Shown here: in pieces, positions 1-9,600 of the stretch
Numbering within the stretch: the stretch's first letter is position 1
How the letters are laid out: every line of letters starts with the position of its first letter
Source of the DNA: Ypsolopha sequella
Lineage: Eukaryota > Arthropoda > Insecta > Lepidoptera > Ypsolophidae
Length of the DNA stretch: 64,000 nucleotides
Assembly (NCBI GenBank): GCA_934047225.1
Contig: OW203983.1
Location: 39,118,310 to 39,182,309, forward strand
Direction: 5' to 3'
Position numbers and translations under genes: made by a program
The notes under the pieces: model-generated
Told to the model about the DNA's origin: nothing
What the model saw: the letters and a program-made list of their open reading frames with translations, nothing else
Database searches by the model: none

Positions 1-645
1 CGTAAAAAATCTGATGTAAAACGGCCGTCTTATTCAAAACCCGTAATATCCCTCTTTAATTCCAAAATATTGAATATAAATAAAACACAGAAACAAAACA
101 GACAGATTTCTCTGAACACCCTCGCTTTAAGTCCATGTCTGTCCACGCTGGAAAATAATAATCGTCGTTGAAACGTGGGTGTACGAGAGTGCGCTGTGAG
201 AATCTGTTGGGCATGGATGTCGTGACTATGCATTTGTTATATATTTTTTATTATCAATATTACTAAACCACTTCACTAAACTTCATTAAACAAGGTTAAA
301 TTAGTGATCAATAAGAAGGTTCAATGACCGTTTAAGCAGAAATCATTTAAAAAAAAGTTTTTTCCTGTTCGAGCTGAACTAGTTCAAATTTAATTCCTAG
401 TATAGGCAGTACAGGAGGAGTCTCCAGTATGAATTCGGTCGGTTGATTAAATTTCACCTTGATCATACCCTTGCTCTTGAAATATGAATGTAATGATACG
501 AGTAATAATATTGTGCTTGTGTAAAGACTGTTTCTGTCGGGGGGTTTACCGTCTCTCTCTCTCTTTAAATTCCTTTGGCCAAGAGGGAGAGACGAGATCA
601 AAAATAAATTCTCAAAATAATAATAAAAACTTGATGCTTTTTCAG
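1..645. other. Intron sequence upstream of the first visible cyclase exon
   Basis: No gene, RNA or recognisable repeat was seen here. A short CT-rich run at about 553-565 lies in the stretch before the splice acceptor at 641-645 (ttcag). The open frames on both strands lack codon or domain signals and are taken as chance. By position this is the 3' end of an intron of the guanylyl cyclase gene. Confidence 0.6.
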
Positions 646-3600
646 GTAGAAACAATAGGAGACGCATATATGGTGGTGTCAGGAGCACCCGAGAAAGAAG
701 ACAATCACGCGGAGAAAGTGTGTGACATGGCGCTTGACATGGTCGATGCTATCACCGACCTGAAAGACCCTAGCACTGGTGAGTGGTCATGAGTGTAGAA
801 TATATAAAAAGACAATACGGATAATTTAGAAAAGAGGCCATATCACCATAGTCATTCGCTGAAGTAGACACCCAAAATTTAGCGGGATAGCTGTCAAACA
901 AGATAAGTCCTAGCCCTTACGCCAGGTTGACATAGGCTAGTTAGTAGTAGAGTAAATTGCGTAACTATTTATTCAACTAGTCTTCTTTTACGTTTTGTCT
1001 TTTAACCATCTACATACCCAGCTACGATTATTAGTAAAATCTTGCAATCGTTTACATTTAGTTACATTTATTTATACTTTTTAATCCTCGCACTATCCGT
1101 GTAAACTAGGCTAAGGCAGGTTTAAATTAAGGATAGTAGCTTGCGCAACGATATTGTAAGCACAATATCGTTGAAATTGCGTTAGGTTTATTCAACTAGT
1201 CTTCTTTTATCGCTTTTCTTTTACAGTGATCCTTTTCTTTTAACCTTAGAGCATTTTAAAGACCTACTCCTCCTTGATTATGCTGATTCTTGCTACCTTG
1301 ACCTTACTTAAGGTGATTACCCACGCCAACGGCCTTGAGCAATCGGCCTCACCTCCGGGGAGTTACAGGCGCTGCTCCCCGCATGCCTCTGCGCAGACGC
1401 CCCGCGCCCCTCTACAAAGATCGCTAGCGTCGCAATGATTCACACCTCGTAGCGAGGTAGAATAGTACATTACGATACGAGAGCGATGAAACGTTTTCTG
1501 ACGAGTGTGAGTTTGCGGCACGAGCCGAAGGCGAAGACACACTTATACTGTGGCGAAGAGGTTATTTGCGGGTCTCACAATGAAACCGATAGTATGTAAT
1601 ATATTTTATAGCACACCGTGCGTAAAATGACCACTTTACGCACGCTGCGCGTGCGTAAAGTCGGCATTTTCCGCACTTGTACTATAAAAAATTATACGAA
1701 ACTCGTGCGAGAAACTTTCTCTCGACTCATCGCTCTCGTATCGTAATGTACTATTATGTAGCATTGTTTTATGCGTAAACCTATAACTATAACTTTTCAA
1801 GCTCAATAGACTATGGTGCTGTAACAGAAAGATGTGACCATTCTGTACCTATTACTACACGGTGATATTTTGGTAGTTTTGAAAACGAACTAGTGGTTAT
1901 AGTAATTGCGAACTAGTGGTGATAGTACTGAAATCGCGAAAATATATAAAACATATACAACAGTTACATACAGTACCTGCTCTAATGTAACATGTCATCA
2001 AAATCGGTTATGTGAGGATACCCGAAAGTGACCAAGTTGATATTGGGGTCAGACCTTTATAAATCTTGGGCTTGAGCGGTAACAGACGAGCGCCACTTTG
2101 CAGTTGGTAACCGTCAACAGTAGGCCCACCATGAGTTTGGCACTCGATATACATTGGCGACTGCGTAAAATATAATGTATTGGAAATTCTGGTTCCTCTC
2201 GTATACCGCTAGAACCGCTAAACTCATACAAATGTTTTACGCTGTCGCTAACGTGTATCGAGTGCCAAACTCATGGTAGGCCAGAGGCTTGAGGTAACTT
2301 TAGACGTCGAACCTTGTCGGCGGTAACCGTCTAATGATGGTAGCGTCAGCCGTCGTCGGTTGCAGTCAAACAATTTTTCATAAAAAGTTTCTGTTTTTAT
2401 ATTTGAATGATTTTTGAACGATAATGACGAAACAAAAAAATATATTGATAAAATATTATTTTGTTACAATTTTTGTTGATTTCGGTGCTTTAAAGACTTG
2501 AGTGGTATGTATCGGTTATTTGCGGGTCTCACAATGAAACCGATAGTATGTAATATATTATGGGTACTCAGTAACGGTTTCAATGATGTTGATGCAACTT
2601 TTACTTTTTATTTTTATGAAGATTGTATTCGCACGTAAAATAAACAAAACATATATTTTTTAATGTGTAAATTTTAATTATGTTACGTTATCTGTACCAC
2701 AGTTTCACCTCGCTAACACTTGTAAGCTCTGATCTGCAGGTAAATCCTCAATTTGGTAAATATATGTATATATTTTCTTGATCAGAGTCTTCTGCTTTTT
2801 ATTTTGTTCTTCACTTTAGATAAGTTTAATTTTTTGTTGTGCTCTTTGTTCTTCATTTTCTTGTTCTGTACTTTGTTTATTTCATTGTTCTGTACTGCGG
2901 TCTTCATTTTCTTGTTCTATATATTGTTATAAATTTTCTGTGTGTTTTCGTTTTTTTTTAATTTTCTTTTTTCCTTTTGTTCCTTTTTTTGTTGTGCACT
3001 TTGTTTTTCATTTTCTTGTTCTGTACTGTGGTTTTCATTTTCTTGTTTTATATTTTGTAATACATTTGCTGTAAATTAAAATGAATCTGCCCGAATCGAG
3101 TCTTCAATCGTCTTTTGTTCAGAGACTCTCGGATCATTGTCTTTGCCGTTCACTTCTAATACAATGAATGAGCCTGGAGATGGTGGTGGTCCAAAAGATA
3201 TTTTTCTCTGAAAAACATAATAAATAAGTTTCAATTTACCTAAGTATATAGAATAATTTTTAACCTACTATAAATTATAAAATAATGCAAACCCATTAAA
3301 GAAAAATACTCAAGTTTCACAAACAAATATTAAAATATAATATTAATTCCTAAATATTTACCTAATTTCAAGGATATTACCACGTTCATTGTTGGATCAT
3401 TGTCTTTGCCTTCCATTTCTGAAGCAATGAATGAGCTTAGAGATTGTGGTGGTCCTGACGTTGCTTTTCTCTGAGAAACATAACAAATAACGCTGAATAT
3501 GTTTTAATACGTAATATAATTTTTAACGTACTAGGCTGCCGGGTGACAGTTGGTAACCCTATGTCATCAAGTAACAAGATGTGACCAATTCGTAGTGGTG

Positions 3601-6571
3601 TAAAAAAAACTACATCAAAATAAACAGGGTTGGCTTGACGCAACCTGGAAAGTTTTGTAGAGTCAGCAAAAGCAGCATTTTATTGATTAAAAAAATCACA
3701 TCATCAAGTACATATCATCGACAGAGCGTATAAAAGGAGCTAAAGAAAGCTTTTTTCATATAAAAAGATATTCGATAAAATCAGGCTGATATTAGTACCA
3801 ACATAGGACATGCAAACCTTATTTTTAAGCACCTTGTGATACGCTATATCGAACATAGTACTTATTGACGTGATTATTTTATCAGAAAATTTGCGTTGTT
3901 TTTGCTGACTGTACAAAACGCTCTAGGTTGCGCCTAGCCAACCCGGTTTATTTTGATGTAGTTTTTTTTCTACATCACTACGAGTTGGTCACATCTTGTT
4001 ACTCGATGAGATAGTGTTTCCGACTGTATTCTGACAGTCTACTATTCTATACTATAAATTGCCACCGAATGACGTTAGCGTCAGCCGTCGGTTGCAGTCG
4101 ACCATACAACGCTGACAATACCATCAATCGAGTGCAGTCGGCGCTGTTTGGCAGCGTCAGCGCGTCGAATGCAACCAATAGCTGACGCTCACTACCATTG
4201 TTCGATGGTAGTCGATGGCTATCGCCAACATAGTTCGACATATGCAGTTACCTACCGTTGTCTACGGCTACCGTTTTGAAAGTGATGTTCGTTTGTTGGC
4301 ACCCTAAATATTTACTAAATTTCAATGACATTACATAATTTCAATGACAATGATATTTGATAGGTGGTAGAGCTGATGCCGGGCTCGACTGTGGAGGTAT
4401 TACCATCTTACTTGGTGACCCCCTCGAAGTAATTCATGGGAGAGTAAGAGGACAGCTCACAGGCAAAAAACCAGGAGGCCCACCATGCTTGGGACCGATG
4501 GATGGCGGTATATACATCCCTTATAGCCGGGCCTTATATGGAACAGACTGGTAACGGGCAGCGGCGTCACTGGTGGCAGGGTTCCGGCACCGCGCTCACC
4601 AACCCGCCTGCCCAGCATGTGTGAGTATGGGCAATTCTTCCAGGATGACCACCGGGAATGACAAAGTCCTGGAAAGGCTTATGTCCAGCAGTGGACGAAC
4701 GAGGCTGATGGATGGATAGAATGACATTACAGGTTACATGCACAGATTATTTTGAATTAATATTTTTGTCAGGTCTACCCGAATAAACTTTTCAGTTCTT
4801 TTTTGCAGATTTTGTCGGATTATTTTCTTCGCCTTCTGTTTCTGGTGGTCTCTTTTTAGATGCCCCTGAAATAATATATCAATTATATGTATTATACCTA
4901 CAATTCATATAAATACAATATAAATACCACGGCTTTGATATGCCTGCCTGGGACATATTTTTCTGAAATGAACTAAAACAAGTATTTCAAATAGTGCTCC
5001 GGTCCAAAAAAAAACAGGTCGGAAGCGGAGCTAAACCTAGTCCGAACCTTGATACTTGGGTAGTTTATTTAGCTGGATAGAAGTAAAAACAAAATTTTGA
5101 GCAACGTTTTTTGCGTGAATTGTTGCTTATAGTTTATAATAATAATTATATATCGTCACGATAGGAATTCCCGAGGGGGTTTTGGAGGTGTTCCGAGTGT
5201 GTCCGAACTCGGTACACCCGCGTTTCAGCGACGATAAGTATGTCCCAACGTGGTTGGTGGTGAGTTTGGGCACAAAACATTCAGCAAGTAGTAAGTATTA
5301 GTAAATACTATGCACAAATATTCCGAAAAACTCCTTGGTGCATGCCCAACCGGGGCTTGAACCTGGATCTCAAAATTGAGAGGCCTGCGTTCTACCCATG
5401 AGCTACTATAATTGTTACCAGTAATTATTCATATCTATTCAACTATGGATAATGATTGTGTAGGTAGATTATATTAGGTACCTACTTACTTTACTAATCA
5501 CATTATATATTTATAATTTTTCTAAAAAAAATTCTTTACTAACTCGTCAAACTTCTAGTTTATTATAGCGTCCACGCGCGAACTTCACAGCACAATTTAT
5601 CCTCTAAATAACTAAGTCCATTGCCGAAAGTACTCTCTGAACGCACACAAATAAAAATCCTTATAAATATTTTCGCAAACATGTCATCAGACGCCAGGGT
5701 AGGGTACGTGGCAACGAGTGACACAGCCTCCCCGTCTGAACGCCACTGCATGACTGATGCCTGCGCCCGCGCAGAGCACCTCTTAGCCTTTGACCTTGAA
5801 ATCTTACATATTTCGATATTTTTAACAGAAAAAGTTACTGGATTTACTTGAGATATGTTGCATTTAAAGTTAAACAGATTCTTGATTTTTTGGCGTGTAA
5901 ATAATTCCAAACGTCATAGAAGATTAGGAGGAGTAGGGAATTCAAGCCAAAAAAACATCATACAGTTGTTTTTTTTTTAATACAGAAGTTTTGATCGTAC
6001 GAAACCAAAATTTGTTGCAAATATTTTGAAAGAGTTATTGCTTCATATATATTTTTTTCAAGCTATTTGGTTCAGCCGTAAACGAGGAGTAGGCTTTAGA
6101 AAGTACCCATCTGGCAGTACTTGAAGGTCTCAAGCGCCTTAAGAACAATTCGACCGACTTGAGCGACTTCCAAATTGTTGTATTAGTTTTATTTTTAGAC
6201 TCCGTAAATATGATTACGTTTTGGAATTTCGCTTCCAGCTTGGCTGGCCTGACTCCCTAATCGTTCACGACGGAATGTCCTTATCCCTTCCCTCCTGTAT
6301 TTTCAATCCTTCTTTTCCTTCCTTTTTCATGAACGAATGTTGAGGTCATCTAAAAACCTTCAGTTAAAGACACCACCACAGTCCTCGGTCGTTTACGGAA
6401 AATCTTTTATAGTTGAAGCTGTGCGATTGTCTCCCTTTTCTGTAAAATCTGCTCTTTCGTTGCCTATTTTAAGAGGACGAATCAAAGAATATTTTTCCTC
6501 CCATTGATTTAGGTACATATATGTATGTAGGTACGAGTATATTTTCCCTCTGATATCGAATATACATATGT

Positions 6572-6615
<44 letters not shown>

Positions 6616-9600
6616 TTATATATATAAGTATATATATATATATATATATATACTTATATATATAAGTATATATATTATGTATTTGTATGTATATTAACAT
6701 GTAGATTATTATTTGGGTAACAGAAGAAATTAGTTTATTTTATTTATACCACTTACGCCTTATCCTCTATTTTACATTATCTTCCACCCAAAGGTTGTCT
6801 AGAAGAAATCGCTTAAGCGATAAGACCACCCATTCTACCCTCTCGATTAAAATTATTTTATAACTTCTTTTATTTCGGTGCACAATAAAGATTATTTACC
6901 TATATGTTATGTTATAAGTTTTGGTTCATACATTTTATAGGAATTTGTAAACTAACGTTACTTAAAATTTGATTCAAGTCTACTAACATCTAAGAATGCT
7001 ACGGAACCCTCAGGGTGCGAGACCTACTCACACTTGACCGTTTTATTTCCATTTCCAGGTTCTCATCTCTCGATCCGTGTCGGGGTGCACTCTGGTGCAG
7101 TAGTGGCCGGCATCGTCGGCCTCAAGATGCCTCGGTACTGTCTGTTTGGAGACTCAGTTAATACTGCTTCGAGGATGGAATCTACTTCGCAAGCCATGCG
7201 TATACATATCTCACAGGTGGGTTAGAATCATTTGGTAGACACTTAGGCCAAGTATTTCATCATCCATTAGAATACAAAGACCATCAGAAGCAAAAAGACT
7301 ATTCTAATTTGAATATTGTCACCAGAGAATTGAAAATACAGGATGTAAAGTTAATCAATTAGTTATATATCGGAACAGACATTTCAACTGCAAATTAAAA
7401 AGGTTACGGCTGCTCCTCTTCAACAGGGAAACTGGTCGGGACCTCCCCGCTATACGCCGTTATCTTCCAAATTTAGGCGACTCTTCTGTAGATTCCCTCA
7501 AAGCCGCTTGTATCGGCTTTTGTACAGTTTTTTATATAATTTTGTCTATCAATTTACCTGATAAATTAATTATATCTGCGATTAAATCGATGAAATAAGT
7601 TCAGCTACTATACTGAGAAGAACTGCACATCGTGTCCAAAAAAGCGTGCAGGTGTACTGCAAATAAACTATAAAAATGTATTTTTTCAGCATGTGGTAAA
7701 ACCTAAGACCTAGTGACTGCCCGTGAAAGTTCGAAATGAACGATGGTTCAAGGACAATTCAGACTTTTACCATCATCACTTGGTAAATCTTAGTTTCTAC
7801 CAGTAAATCCTAGGATTTACCACTATTGAGGCTTGTACTACAGTAACATGTTTATTTTTAATAATGGCTTATTAATCTCATTATGCCCTACTCAATATAG
7901 TATTTTGTGCAACTGTCACATAACTTGAGATATTGGAACACGTGCTTGTTTACGAAATGAACGAAGTGAATTTCATTATAATTTTGCACGAGTATCCCAA
8001 TGTCTAATTATATTCAGTTGCACACTGTATCGACGACCATCAAAGATAAGGTCTTTATTTATAATATTTTCAACTAACAATTTCACGAAAAATGAGAAGA
8101 CATTCATTTATGAACCTCGGGTGCGTCGTTACGGTTAAGCTGCCTTGAAGGCCAATCAGGACAAAGGGGACGTGGCTTAAGAAATAAGGGTCTCTAGCGG
8201 TTTTATACTAATTTGGGCCAATCACAGCGCAGAATCGCGGTGTTATAATGTAATATTATAACATCGGATAAACAATCTAGGTATTTATAAAACTGCTTTT
8301 GATGTTAAAATTGCCTTATTGCAGTAGATAAAATACAGTAAAATTGCGTAATTTTATTATTTTAGTACAAACTACGCACCCATCAGCAGACTCTATTTGT
8401 AGCTATACGTATTTAAAATAAACTTGCGTTATTTGTTGGAACCGAATTGGAAATGTATAATTAAGTTACGTCCTGTATTATAATTTTTTGTCTTACAGAC
8501 CACTCAAGAGTTGCTGTCTCCCTCCTACCTAGTGACCGAGCGAGGAGAGATACAGGTCAAAGGGAAAGGTGAGAGGCCCCATCAAAGTAAGATTTTGTTT
8601 GTTTTTTACCTACACAGATACTTTTAATCTTTTTTTTTGGCGTCCATTTGTTTTGTGTTTGTTATATTGTCTGTGACAGGTAAGAGTAAGGCAAAGGTTT
8701 TAAAGGTTTTTGTGACTTGAGTTTTTCTGTTCAAGGAGCAATGAAAACCTACTGGCTAGAAGGTCGCGAGTCAAGATCCGCTCTTAACAAAGTGATATCT
8801 CCAAAACTCCAACCAGGCACCGAATTAGAATGGGAAAAAGCCGTGGACATTCGAGACAGCATTGTTGAACATTCAGCCCAAGTTCTCAAAGAAAACTCAC
8901 CTAACCAGAATGAAAATTTACCAAGTTATATTATTAATGCAATGGGGTCAAATGGCAATCAGTTGGTGAAAACTATCAGTAGTCAAGCCCCGACAGTTAT
9001 GTCCCCAGTAGAAGAAAGAAGGATGTATTCTCCAGTTACCTTTCAAGATGTCGCCAGAAGGAGTATAGCGAACTCACCCAACAGAACGGAGAAAGGACGA
9101 GGTAAATTTTAAAATCATTTACAACAAAGTCTGTTCCTTTACTCAACCTTTTATTTATGGTTCTATTTACTTACTTGTACTTGATTTAATTATCTTGCTA
9201 GGCACGATTCAAACACAAGTCATCAATATCTAAAACTTGTACCGTCGATACTACCACTTTAAAGTTACTAACAACGATGTAATAGTCCCTGTATATAGGT
9301 ATAAAGGAAGACTACAATGTTAACATTATCTCATATATAATTTATGTCTCATTCATGCCAAAGTCTTAGTATGTAGTGCATCATGTTCTTATAGAGCATA
9401 GTTATTTCTTTTATAGAAACAAGATCGAACTCTGCGAGCTTCGGTGGAACATGGACCGACGTAGAATCTCTGGAGTTCCGGACTTATGATGCGCTTCAAA
9501 CTTTGGACAGTCTCAACTCTTCTTTCTGGTAACTACTTTTTTATTTTTAACATACATAGAATTTTAACCTTCTTATATTTCCTACCTTTCTCTACAAGAG

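Noticed and set aside
5563..5910. 115-codon open frame (minus) with a 76-codon frame on the other strand
   Set aside because: No domain, no splice sites and no homologous look. It was considered as a 5' exon of the nested antisense gene, but no usable donor was found.
6509..6700. Open frame rich in Ile/Tyr on the minus strand
   Set aside because: It is a translated (TA)n tract.
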